From positions 14,004,947-14,068,946 of the forward strand of contig CP154957.1 in assembly GCA_039621445.1 (NCBI GenBank): a stretch of DNA of 64,000 bases, written 5' to 3'. This DNA is from Euglena gracilis (Eukaryota; Euglenida; Euglenophyceae; Euglenales). Of this stretch, positions 54,348 to 64,000 are shown in pieces (position 1 is the stretch's first letter; each line of letters opens with the position of its first letter). The position numbers and the translations under genes were made by a program. Under the pieces are notes generated by a model that saw nothing but the letters and a program-made list of their open reading frames with translations, was not told the origin of the DNA and did no database searches.

Positions 54348-55930
54348 ATTCCCCTGTAAATCCCCAGCTGCTTTTGTTGTGCAAATTCATATGGAGAAGC
54401 AGATTCCAATGCACCTGCAAATGCCAAACCGGCGACTGTTAAGGAGGCTATGCCGGGGCACAGCAACAGCAGTATTCTCTCCCTCCTGACCCAGCCGTTG
54501 CGTATGCATCACAAGAGTCTTACGGGGCTCCCAATGACAAACGCAGACGGTACTGATTTCCTGTATTTTAGCCACGTGCAATTCTTGTTTTATTTTTCAA
54601 CGTAGGTTTTTCTGATTTGCTTTATTTTGTGTTTTTTTGCCTCTAAAATTCGCAAACTCTTTTCTCCCCCCCCCAAAAACTCCAATAAATAGGGTGCCAT
54701 TTTAATACATATGGATGGTATGAGAATGAGAAAAAACTTTCAAAAGGCCACCAGAAGACCATTTGACAATTTTTTGGAATTTTGAGTTGTTTTTTTTTGC
54801 CAGAAAATATTCATTACAATTGAAAAAAAAATTGCTGGGTGGTCACATGGCGCCCCAGCGTCTGGGGTGTCCAGACCTCTTTGGCATTGTTCTGGTGTGT
54901 TTGCTTTGAAGTTTAATAATAATGAACATTATAGGGTTTTCAATGGGTTCATTGCTTGCGGAACAATTGTTGTTATTTTGCCATGGAATAATGTATATTT
55001 GAACTCCAAGAAGTGGGTAAAGTCAATCATTCATTTTGGCCACGTAAGGGAGGGGCAATATTTCTATAGGCTGCATTTGTTGTGACAAAAAAATGATGTT
55101 AGCTGGGGTGATGATCCTTTGGAACAAGGACATTTTCTCTGCATAACTTTTTTGCATGTTTGACGGTTTGCTCTAAAAAGATGTGTTTTGTTCATTTGGA
55201 AGATATCCTATTGGGGAGCATAGTGTCCGAGAACTGAGGCAAGGTTTGGTATTTGACGACTGGAGAAGTTTCGAACCTGCTGATTTGATGAATTGAATCG
55301 TTTAATTGAGAGAAAAATAGATCAGTCCATTTGTTCCGGTTCAATTTGAGGTCGGACCACAGTTTGGACAAAAACTGCGAAAGACAAAAATAAAGGGAAA
55401 CCACCCCATTTTTTGCATAATATTTTTTCCCATAATTTTTGTTCAGTGTATTTTTCCAGCTCCCTTTTCGGGATTCACTCTCAGGGGCAATCAAATTTCA
55501 CACGCGAGCTGATGGGGTTCTGAAATGCTGTCAATTGTTGGGGTTTATTTTGTGGGGAGGATTCGAACCCCCCCTTTGGCCAAGTGACCCACCTGACAGT
55601 GTTGAATGAGCAATGCGAGAGGCGAATTTGCAGGGAAAGGTGTCGAGGAAATTTTATGGGAAATTTTTTGGTTTTTTTTATAATTTCCAGCATTTTGAGC
55701 ATTTTTTTTTTGCATTTTTTTCCGCCCAAAAGGACCCAAAATCGTTTTTGGCTGTTTTGCGGAGGGGACACAGTAGATCGTTACGGCTCTGCCACTGTTT
55801 GGGTCCCCCTGTGTCCCTCCTGACGGTTGTGGGGGGGGGTGACCACCTCCCCACTGACCCACGTCAAACGTTGTTTGAGAAACAGTTTTGTAATTCTTGG
55901 TGTGCTGTCAATTTCTGCCTTCCCTCCACG
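54348..55930. other. Region between helicase and methyltransferase genes, no gene seen
   Basis: AT-rich with poly-T tracts. A short open frame (54,350-54,489, ...AAFVVQIHMEKQI...) is of uncertain meaning. Confidence 0.35.
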
Positions 55931-55934
55931 TTCA

Positions 55935-56107
55935 GGTGGATCTGCCCCTGCCATGGCAGCAAATGCAGCTGCCAGGCACAAGGCGCTGCTTTACTCGATG
56001 GAAGCCTCAAAGAGTGACGTTCCTTTCGCCCTGCGATCCTGGGCAAGGGTTGAGATGGAAGGTCCCAAGACAGCGGAGTCGCTTTTGGCGCAAATGCACA
56101 TCGTATA
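55935..56107 (+). CDS. Exon-like segment, possibly the start of the methyltransferase gene
   Basis: Coding-like: MAANAAARHKALLYSMEASK, then FALRSWARVEMEGPKTAE, ending QMHIV and TAA four bases before a good donor (aaag|gtgag). It is either the last exon of another gene or an N-terminal exon spliced at gaag|gtcc (56,064). Not recognised. Confidence 0.35.
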
Positions 56108-56829
56108 AAAGGTGAGTACAGGAAGCAGTGTGTTTGGGGTTGTTGCCCAAGATTATTTCAAAAAACAATTTTGCATGGAGAACAGAAATATTATTTCCCA
56201 ATCAGAATATATTTGCACAGGGAAGTGGTGTGACAGTGATTATGATTCAGAGGAATTTTGAGGTTGTTTGGTTGAGGTTGTTCAGAGAGGTCGCACAATA
56301 TTTAATATTTTTGTGAGATCACAGTTTTCCACATCCTGCAGACTTTTGACCGAAGGGCAGGGCTGATTTGGTTCCGGAATGGGTGGTGGGGGGCCACCTC
56401 TCCAGTGGGGGTGGGAATGGGTTGGGGGACTGCCCCCCCCCCCCATTTTCCAGTGGCACCAAATTTTTCCATTTAGTGAAGGTGGCAAATTTTTTTCCTT
56501 GCGAAGTGTTATGTTCACCCCCTCCTCGGCTGTCTTAAATCCAGTCCAGAATAGGCCATTTTAAATCATTTGTCCACAAGTTTGGCCAAGTTGAAAGGGC
56601 TGGAAATAAGGCTTTGGTGCTTCTGAGTCTCTCATTGAGGTTGTCTCTTTGGCATCAGCCATCGGTTGACTGGTTCGATGGGCAATTCCACACGTACATC
56701 CCACCTCCCCCACATTGGGGCTGGTATTTGGATACCGCCAGCTCACGACGAGGGATGTGTTGCAGTCTATGTTTATTTTTATTGCAGTAATTTTTGTCCC
56801 ATATTTTTTATTTTTTTGCGATTTTCCAG

Positions 56830-57065
56830 GAGTTATCTTTTGAAGCCAAAGATGAGAAACCTGGTATCGTTCATCTATCAGGAGCCTCGCTTTATACATC
56901 AGCAACACATTTATCTGACCTTCTGCAAGCGTATCAAACGAGAAACAATTCCAAACATATGAAGCTGGAAGAGTTGAGGGCATTGCTAAAGCAGATGCGC
57001 AGGCAGCATAAACAAGGGCACAGTCGCCGACAACCAGAGCAGATTAACAATGCAGATTATTACAG
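56830..57065 (+). CDS. Methyltransferase exon a
   Basis: ttttccag|gag ... tattacag|gtgttt. Reads ELSFEAKDEKPGIVHLSG, then KLEELRALLKQMRRQHKQ, then INNADYY(R). Starts in phase 0, ends in phase 2. Confidence 0.65.
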
Positions 57066-60000
57066 GTGTTTTTTTTGTCTTTTCTTCGTGTTTTCAAACA
57101 GCGTTTGTGGATATCCGAAATTGTGTTCTGCCGGCAGAAGCGTCTGAGCATCATCAGCTGATTCTGCATTCTCCCAATATTTTTTTTTGAGCCAGCTGCT
57201 GATAACACCAACACATATGGCATTGAAAGGATGTGAAAGGCTAAAGATATACCTACCCCCCCCCCCCAGGAAACTGTCATTCCCGAGATCATGTCAGGGT
57301 CCCGCCCAGGAAATTGTCAGGGTCCCTGGTACCGGCCAACCTGTCATGATAGGAAGTTGTCAGGTCCCTGGTACTGGACGACCTGTCGGGTGACAGTTTC
57401 CTGGAGGGGGTAGGTAGGTAGTGAAATTACTAGTGGGAATTCTTCGGACTGGCAGGACTGGAATACACGAGGATGAATTTTTGCCTGTCCTAGGTATAAC
57501 GACGAGGCCTCACGCATGGCATTCTTCTTCTTTGCTGTCCCGAAGCATGCAGCAACGTTTGTTAATACGCTCAAAGCGGTGCACAGCCATTGTGTTCCGG
57601 CGGTGGCAACCAGACTTCTTGTTTGAGCTCAGCTCGGGTCCGTGTGTCAAATCTGACACATTTCTTTTCAAAAGAAACAGCAGGCAGAAGTCTGATGCCG
57701 GCTGCCAAGAAGGAGAAAAGGCCACTGGTGGTTAGCTCGTTTGGCGGTGGTCCGCTACCTGATGTCCTCAGCCTGGGATTGATTTGGGGACCAATTAACT
57801 TTTTTTTTTTACTCGGAAGCAGGGATTTTCTTAAGCTGGAGAGGACCCTACCCCTGCTGGGGGGGGTCCAGCCAGCCAGCACTTTTTTTTTCCAGCCAGC
57901 ACCTCCCAGCCGGGCTGCGGACCCCCCCCCCCCAGGTCCGCTGAAACAAAGTTGGGTCCAGCCCGGCAAAGCCAGGCTGGACCAAAATTTTTTTTGGGCA
58001 AAGCCAAAAATTTTGACCAGGGAGTTAAAAAATGGCCAAAGTGGCATTTTGGGGATGTTTTTTTTTTTCGGTTTCAAGGACCCCCCGGGGGGTCCTCAAG
58101 GAAGCCCCTGCTTGGCAGAAGTTCCCTTCGAATTGCATTTTTTGGAGGTCAATGAGGGAGAGCAATCAAGGCGCACCTGGTCTGAACTACACATATTTTG
58201 GCCACCAGATGCAAAAATACGGAAGTGTGCGAGCAAATAAAATAGTTGGGGGGTAAAGCATGGTTGGGGTGGGGGCAAGTTTACTGCTTCCAAGCAGACC
58301 CAGAGGCAGGCTTGTTGTTGTACCTCACCGACACCGATCAGCTGAGCCCAAAGGTGCCAGTGTTTCATTTCATATGTTAGCTTCGCAAATGGGGTGCGGG
58401 AGTTTCAAGTTGGTGAAACCACAAAATGAATGAAGTTTTATTGAATAATATTGCTAACAAAATTGTGTTGAAAATGCATTTGAAATGCAACTCTTGAGTT
58501 AATTTGAACTTGATATCGCATATTCAGGAAGCTAAATTCATTCAAAGAAATGATAAAATAAATATTTTATTGGAATTTAGCACGTTGGAAGTCAGGGATT
58601 TTTTCTGATTTTTTTGAAATCCAGAAAGCCCTGTGGGGTCCCAAGTCTCCTGTGCCGGGGAGTCAAGCCAAAATGAGGTGCAAGTCAAGCCGAAAATTTC
58701 TGGCTTCGAAATTTGATTTCAAATTTTAGCGTCAGGGCCACTTCGGGCAGTTTTTGGTCATTTTAAATTATATCACACAAGGTTGGAGCTATTTCCAGCT
58801 TATTTTGGGGGTATTCCCTTTGTTGCACACGAAGCACAAGTGGTGCTTGTTTTGTCATCGCACCCCCCAAATGGGCATCCCCTAAATCGGGGTCCTGCCC
58901 TGGCTGGGGGTCACTTTTTTTTCTTGCTGCACCTTTTTTTTCATTGGAGCTTTGTTGGAGCGTTGGATGCCCCCCCCAAAATAACCCGGGGGGTGCGGAG
59001 CCCGTTGCCAGGTCCATTCAGAGGAGGATTTTTTCGGGTGAAAATCTTTCAAGACGACCATATAATGGCAAATGGAAAATGAAGTGAGCCCACCCTTGTA
59101 GTTCTGAAAATTCTGGACAAAATGGAGCGCTTGAGGCAAAAAATGGGGGCCTTGTCATTTTGGAGGCAAGCTGTAAATACGCTGCAACTCGCCCTAAATT
59201 TTGGGAAACAAAATGATGGAAGGCGGGTCTGCAGGCGGGTTACTCACAGGAAGTTTAAACGGAATTTTGCTTTGATGTGTGGTTTGCGTGGTTTGAGGCA
59301 GGGGTTTTCTGTCAACAGAATATTGTGTCGTCCTCCCTCCCCACCCCATGTCCGCACAGGATGCCGTTGTCATCCACGTGTTCGATATGGAGGCCTGGAG
59401 GCCGGTCATGGAGGCCGCCGCCACCCATGCCCACAAGCACTTCCCCCGCCCAGCGCTGAATGAAACGATTGGCGAAATGATGGGCCGTCATGCATCATAC
59501 AAAAATGCTCAGACACACCCAGCAGGTTTCTTTGAGCCCGGGGAAGCACTTTCAACAGAGGGGGATCGGAGGGATGCAAACGCTTTTTCTTGTTTTTTTT
59601 GTGGGTTTTTTGTGCCTCGCGTTTTCTTCAACAATCAATTTTCAACAACGATTCTCCATATCAGAAGGAGCTCTCTCCCCCCGGGTTTGAAAACGAACAC
59701 CACAAGCATTCAGTTCTGTTGTTTCCTTTCTTTCCACTTCCACGCATGTGATGTGACAGTTGCCGATGCCGAACAGGTCGTGGTGCACTCCACCGACATC
59801 TTCGTCTTCTCCTATTTCATGACAGAGATGCGGTCTTATGCCCAGGGGCTTTTTTTTCTTAACCCGGTTGGGACCCTACCCCGGAGGGTCCAGCCCGCAA
59901 GACCTTTTTTTCCAGCCAGCTCCCAGTTGGCCTGGGACTCCCCACACCAGAGGCTGAAATAAACTTGGGGCCAGCCAGCCCAGGCTGGACCAAAAATTTT

Positions 60001-62000
60001 CCGGCACGTGGCGCCGAAAGTTTGGGAAAAGGGGGTCCAAGCATGGTCAAAAATTGTACGTTTTTTTTTTTGGAGTGGAGGGTTTCACATGAGTTTTTGG
60101 CTGAAGAAGGTGGATTTGGGTTTCTGCCTGTTTTCAGATGTCCAGCCTGGCAGCTGACTGAATCCCACCCCAGACCCAGCCACCCCAGAGGGCGCCCTCT
60201 GGGGGTGTAACTGGTTGGAATAGGTAGGTTGGGGAAAAAGGTGCTGGTCAGACCCCAGCCAGCACTGTTTTCCTGGAGGTCAAGCCTCCAGGTCGTTCAG
60301 AAAACCCCTGCTTTCGCCTCCCAGTTTGCGGATTTCTTCCGTGGCATGATGCAAGTGGCGAAGCCAGGGTGTGCTTCGACCTTCTATGGGCTCTGTTAGG
60401 CGAATGAAGGAACAACTGCAGGACATATTGCATATTTTTGGCACGATTTTTTTGTGTTTGTGTGGTAATCATGTATTTGATGATGCTGTTGTTGAGCATG
60501 GTGATAATGAGCGTGGCTGCTTCTGGCGTTGTTTGCTTGCTGGCTGTCGTCGGTGTTGCACCCTGATTTTCTACAGTGCCGTTTTCATCTCCCTCGACCC
60601 TTTTCAAGGTACTGCTTATTCAGATGCCTCAGAGTAATTGCCGCAATTAATAAGTTCTGGGTTCTGGGTTTTCATCTGACCCCAGCCCAGAAGTTTCGGT
60701 TTTGTTAGACCCTTCAACCGGGGGTGATGTGGCAACCAGGCTTGTGTTTTAGCCGGGTGCCTACCCCACAGGGGGGGGGGTGTTAGGGGCAGGCACCCCA
60801 TAGCACCTGATCCAACCCCCCCACCGGGGGGGGGTAGGGTTTTGGGGGGTGCCTGCCCATAGCAGGCACCCCCCTCCGACCCCGGCGCCGAAGGTGCCGG
60901 GGGCCCGGAAAAGGCCATTTTCAATGAAAATTTTCTGGCCCCCCCCGGACCCCTACCCCCTCCCCCGGGGGTGTGCCTGCTAGGTGCAGGCACCCTGTGG
61001 CACCCACCCCCCTCCCCCCCGGTCATTAAGGACAAGCATGGTGGCAACGGCTGGCTGGCTTTAGGGGTTGAGTGGGTGGTCGAAATTGGGGGGGTTCTTC
61101 CTCCAAAAAAGTGGTGGGGTGATTTTGGAAAGTTGGTAAGTTCTTCTTGAGCGAGGAGGACCTCACTGAGTAAACACATATTTGAAACACAAGGAACTGT
61201 CTCATATTTTCATGCCCACATCTGGATTTCCATCTGCTTTTTTGGGGGAAAGGATCACTTTTGATTTGGAGTTTCAGTGCGACTCACTCCAGTTGAGAAT
61301 GACGCAGTGCCGTGCACCTTTCAGCCAGTCGCGGAGGAACACACAGGCACTCATCAGCGACCTGGTCAACAGCTGCCCGCAGAACGCGCAGATGCTGTTC
61401 AACAGCCACCTTTCCAGGCCGCCTTTTCCAGTTTTCTTCCATTCGGGGAGAGGGTCAGTTTGGGGACAGCAGGGAAAGTGCACCTTGGTACCGAAGACAG
61501 AAAATGTTGATCGTGTGCTGAGAGCACCCTCTCCTGCCTTCCCACACAATTTTGACCAAGAAACTTTGTTGAAGGCACAGTCCTTCTGCATTTCTCAACG
61601 TGCAGTTGCGCTCTTGTACAGTTCTGCTCTCACATTTCAGCTGCTAGCAACGGAGCATTTTTTTTGCATTAAACAGGGGAATGCAAAGAGATTGACAAAG
61701 GAGCATTGCTGTTTTAAATTGGATTCTAACACCATTTTTTTTTGCAAGAAGTTTGGATTGTCCCTGAAAACAATTGCATTCTAACCTTAGTTGCAACCTG
61801 CTTCTGCATACCAAATGGCTTGCGTGTCATCGAACGGCCACAGTGAGCTCAACGTGCCCCGATACCGATATGTGGACTGGTCTGTGATCATCCAGATGGA
61901 GCGCATCGCTGCTAAAGAGAACTCGGCATTCAAGGAGCGGAGACTTCCACGGTGTCTTGCTTTTTTTGCAGTGTGGATGTGGTGATCTGATGAGCATTGT
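56830..62000 (+). CDS. Class I SAM-dependent methyltransferase gene (multi-exon)
   Basis: Exons at 56,830-57,065, 57,494-about 57,590, about 57,687-57,765, 59,360-59,525, 59,760-59,842, 60,325-60,368, 60,577-60,608 and 61,791-about 61,960 give, in order: a helical N-terminus; NADYYRYNDEASRMAFFFF; motif I RPLVVSSFGGGPLPD (SAM-binding loop); a second strand with VIHVFDMEAWRPVME; IFVFSYFMTEM (motif IV-like); VAKPG|AVFISLDPF (following turn and strand); and a late YVDWSVIIQMERI strand. Six junctions have matching phases. The order is that of a Rossmann-fold methyltransferase. The substrate is unknown. Some exons (between 57,765 and 59,360, and after 60,608) are probably missed. Confidence 0.65.
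57494..57590 (+). CDS. Methyltransferase exon b (3' end approximate)
   Basis: cctag|g completes Arg and reads YNDEASRMAFFFFAVPKHAA, then FVNTLKAVHSHC. The donor is probably gcg|gtggc near 57,600. Confidence 0.55.
57687..57765 (+). CDS. Methyltransferase exon c: motif I
   Basis: SLMPAAKKEKRPLVVSSFGGG then PLPDVLSL. FGGGP is a glycine-rich SAM-binding loop after a hydrophobic strand. Boundaries are approximate. Confidence 0.55.
57820..58110. mobile_element. 291-bp hAT-like MITE in the methyltransferase gene
   Basis: Ends CAGGGATTTTCTTAAG and, reversed, CAGGGGCTTCCTTGAG; flanks CTCGGAAG and CTTGGCAG (6/8). The interior shares the gggtccagccagcc words of the element at 59,843. Confidence 0.6.
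59360..59525 (+). CDS. Methyltransferase exon d
   Basis: cacag|gat ... cagcag|gttt. Reads DAVVIHVFDMEAWRPVMEAA, then NETIGEMMGRHASYKN. Phase 0 to phase 1, matching exon e. Confidence 0.7.
59760..59842 (+). CDS. Methyltransferase exon e, cut by a MITE
   Basis: gacag|tt completes Val and reads ADAEQVVVHSTDIFVFSYFM then TEMRSYA; at 59,843 the reading frame enters an inserted element. Without the element the frame continues SQFADFFRGMMQVAKPG. Confidence 0.75.
59843..60310. mobile_element. 468-bp hAT-like element inserted in a methyltransferase exon
   Basis: Ends CAGGGGCTTTTTTTTCTTAA and, reversed, CAGGGGTTTTCTGAACG. Flanked by CTTATGCC (59,835-59,842) and CTTTCGCC (60,311-60,318), 6 of 8 identical. 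Removing the element and one flank gives an uninterrupted in-frame coding sequence. The 3' flank supplies a cccag that can serve as acceptor, but no in-frame GT donor is present. Confidence 0.75.
60325..60368 (+). CDS. Methyltransferase exon f
   Basis: tcccag|ttt: FADFFRGMMQVAKP(G), donor cagg|gtgtg, phase 2. The KPG turn follows the motif IV helix, as in the family. Confidence 0.7.
60577..60608 (+). CDS. Methyltransferase micro-exon g (32 nt)
   Basis: ctacag|t completes Gly and reads AVFISLDPFQ, ending at caag|gtact in phase 1. It matches the strand expected right after KPG. Confidence 0.6.
60740..61040. repeat. GC-rich repeat with GCAGGCACCCCATAGCAC hairpins
   Basis: Repeated and inverted ggtgcctgc/gcaggcacc words with G/C runs. 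The same word occurs at 41,245-41,262 in the helicase gene, so this is a dispersed family. Confidence 0.6.
61320..61435 (+). CDS. Exon-like GC-rich segment, unrecognised
   Basis: SRRNTQALISDLVNSCPQNAQ then MLFNSHLS has exon-like composition in an AT-rich setting, but no clear donor. It may be a late methyltransferase exon. Confidence 0.35.
61791..61960 (+). CDS. Late methyltransferase exon (3' end uncertain)
   Basis: ccttag|ttg: LQPASAYQMACVSSNGHSEL, then NVPRYRYVDWSVIIQMERIA. The hydrophobic WSVII strand resembles the last strands of class I methyltransferases. The frame stays open to a stop at 61,983-61,985. Confidence 0.45.
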
Positions 62001-63520
62001 GAAAAGCTTTTTGGAACCAGGGAAACACTGACAGATTGCCCATCTTTAAGGGGGCAAGTCGGTTTGCTTTTTTTGGTTGTTCGTTTTGATTTCAGTTTTT
62101 TTTGCAATTTTAGGTGTTTTGTTTTTTGTTTTCGTTTTTTTTTTGTTGGTGTTCTCCTGGAAATGCTTTGACAAAATTTTGAAAAGATTTGGCATTTTGG
62201 AGCAAGAATGTTCCCCTTTGTGCAAAAAAAAAAGATTCATTGAACCTTTTGTTTCTCATTTCATCATTACTTTTCGCCATCAAGCTTCCCTTTTTTTGGG
62301 TAATCAGCGTTTCCCCAGCTGTTCAAAATACAAGAATCTTCGGCTCACAATCTTGAAATGTCGACAAAAATGACTTTGCATTTTCCCTCTTTTTTCCGTT
62401 TCACAATTTTTGAGGTTCCTAGATGTTACCTTTCAGCTATTTAAATTTGTATTTGTTTGCATTGCATTTTTCTTTGCCCAGTTGAGCAAGTGATTCAGTT
62501 GATTTATCCTCACTGGGGCCTTTCCTTGACGTTTACTTTTCAGAAAGGGATGCACAACTGGGTGTCATCTACCACGTTCCCCTGAGAGGCATCCCAAATC
62601 CTGTTGCACGTCTTTTCCCCTGGCGTTGGACAGGAATGAGATTTGCCTGTAAAGAAAAGAGTCTGCACAACCCTTCGTCGGACACCTCATTCATCCTTCA
62701 CAGATTGCGCAAAAGAGCATTTGCTCTGGTGCATGAAAGCAGACCCCAAATGCAGTACTCCTCGGGCGGAGGATTTTTGCCATTCTCAGTTGTTTATAAA
62801 TGCCTCCGTTCAAACCCAGAGTGAGTTTCTGTTCGCCCTTCATTCAATTGTTTCTCTGGCAGTGTCGTGCAATTTTGACTTGCACCACAAACTAAGGCGT
62901 TCCCGCAGGCGATGAGATGTTCGATTCGGACGTCAGAATAACCAGTGGTGGTCTTCTGAACGAAAACGAGTCATCATCGGGGTGTACATACACCATGGAT
63001 TTTTTTTTGCAGTTGTTTGGTGTTGTTGGATGACTTTCAAAACGTCGACCCAAAAGTCCGTAAAAATCAGGGGTACATATGTATTGAAGTTTCAAAATGG
63101 TGTGTTCATGTTGGAATGCAAACTTGATTCTCAATACGCATCGGCTAATTTTTCATGAGGGTTTGAGACACGGATTTCGCAACCAAAACTCTGAAAAACA
63201 ACCCCAAAAGGCCTGATTTTTTTTATGTTTTGCCTGTGCAATTGCGCAACCTGAGTCCATTTTGACGTATGAAGTGCAAAGGTTACCACCTGAGCTCCTT
63301 GGATTGGCAGCCAATTGTCCAGATATCCTCCACAGAACCTCGAACGGAATCCCAGAGATCCTATGGTTGGTGCAGGGGTTTGCCTTTGTCCTGAAACTGG
63401 CTGCTCAAATAGCTTCAGATAACTACTAATTACGAATATGAGGCCTGGCATAGGTGCAAGGGCTCTTGCCAAAGGGCATAGCATGCACCCAGGGATCCTC
63501 ACATATCCTGAAAAGGAAAC
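62000..63520. other. Mostly AT-rich, no gene recognised
   Basis: One exon-like stretch at 62,545-62,915 is open in two frames (HVPLRGIPNPVARLFPW; TDCAKEHLLWCMKADPKC), but neither is recognised. It may belong to the N-terminal part of the hAT-like gene that follows. Confidence 0.35.
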
Positions 63521-63595
63521 TCACGGAAATTCACGGAGGATCACGGAAATGGGCGGAAGGCCATTTTCACGGAAAACACGGAAATTCACGGATGA
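63515..63595. repeat. Short CACGGAAATTCACGGA repeats
   Basis: Several (t)cacgga(a) words within 80 bp upstream of the hAT-like fragment. Confidence 0.6.
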
Positions 63596-63654
63596 GGCGG
63601 AGGGTTTGAAAAAATATTTTGGGGTATTTTTTGAATGTGCTTTGTTTGTGCAGG

Positions 63655-63989
63655 TGCATTTTTGATGGGATGTTTTGAGCACTCGGAATTGGCTTCAGCT
63701 GTTGTTGAGGTAGCGGGCAACATGGGGATTGTTCCAAGCAACGTCATTGCTCTTGTGTCTGATTCAGCAGCCGTTTTGAAGAAAGCGTTTTTCGAAACCT
63801 TGACAAAGGTGTATCGTCAAGCCACCCTGTGTCAGCCACATTTTGAACAACATTGGCAAGGTGCTTTTTTCATACGCTGTTCTGTTACAAATCCCCTGGG
63901 GGATCTCCAGGATTATAATGTGGAGAAACGATCTGCTGCCACAACTGCCCCACATTTGGCTCCGGTGCAGAATGGAATGTTGCTTTTGA
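63655..63989 (+). pseudogene. hAT/DUF659-like transposase fragment, frameshifted
   Basis: Frame one reads SELASAVVEVAGNMGIVP, then NVIALVSDSAAVLKKAFFET up to about 63,805. The next frame continues PPCVSHILNNIGKVLFSYAVL to a stop at 63,987. VSDSAA and CVSHILNN correspond to the TDNAxNM and C(Q/L)AHxLNL motifs of hAT transposases. The fragment is near the window edge. Confidence 0.6.
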
Positions 63990-64000
63990 CCTTTTCCGGA

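Noticed and set aside
61320-61960. COMM-domain identity for the segment with YVDWSVII
   Set aside because: The resemblance rests on a short W-containing strand only. The methyltransferase reading fits the neighbouring exons better.

Overview
The window is eukaryotic, repeat-dominated DNA. The evidence is protein-coding exons with canonical GT-AG introns, a Ty3/Gypsy LTR retrotransposon with a chromodomain, a large non-LTR retrotransposon, several hAT-type DNA transposon remnants and many small non-autonomous elements. Long G or C homopolymers are very common, often at or near element ends. The lineage cannot be fixed from sequence alone; an alga or other protist is plausible. No prokaryotic operon, CRISPR array or rRNA gene is visible.

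Left third (1-31,209, minus strand): two copies of the 5' part of one large non-LTR retrotransposon lie head to tail. Copy A (1-6,195) is cut by the window edge. Copy B runs from 31,209 down to 6,196. Copy B has a first ORF (24,346-25,515) and a long overlapping second ORF (24,688 down to 19,857, continuing at 7,267-6,171). The second ORF carries four 2A-like motifs ending in PGP, a reverse transcriptase with a YLDD motif, a zinc finger and a restriction-like endonuclease. It is interrupted by a small TIR element (7,268-7,497), which is itself interrupted by a complete Ty3/Gypsy element (7,498-19,856). That element has two 654-bp LTRs that look identical by eye, a 4-bp target duplication, a PBS, a polypurine tract, a gag-like ORF and an intact-looking pol ORF.

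Middle (31,210-38,900): a mosaic of terminal-inverted-repeat elements built on palindromic GTCGGCCGAC-type motifs, one TA-flanked miniature element, a tRNA-like segment, a pair of inverted repeats around a helix-turn-helix ORF, and a decayed hAT transposase with BED-like and DUF659-like parts.

Right part (39,685-64,000, plus strand): two host genes broken by long introns. The first is a DDX3/Ded1-type DEAD-box RNA helicase (exons between 39,685 and 54,000). Its visible exons show a 1-nt frameshift and a doubtful motif II, and no helicase-C motifs IV-VI were found. The second is read here as a class I SAM-dependent methyltransferase (about 56,830-62,000), supported by phase-compatible exons. 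Their introns, and one methyltransferase coding exon, hold hAT-like elements with 8-bp target duplications. One 1.83-kb hAT element can be matched to an unoccupied copy of its target repeat. The window ends inside another hAT/DUF659-like fragment.
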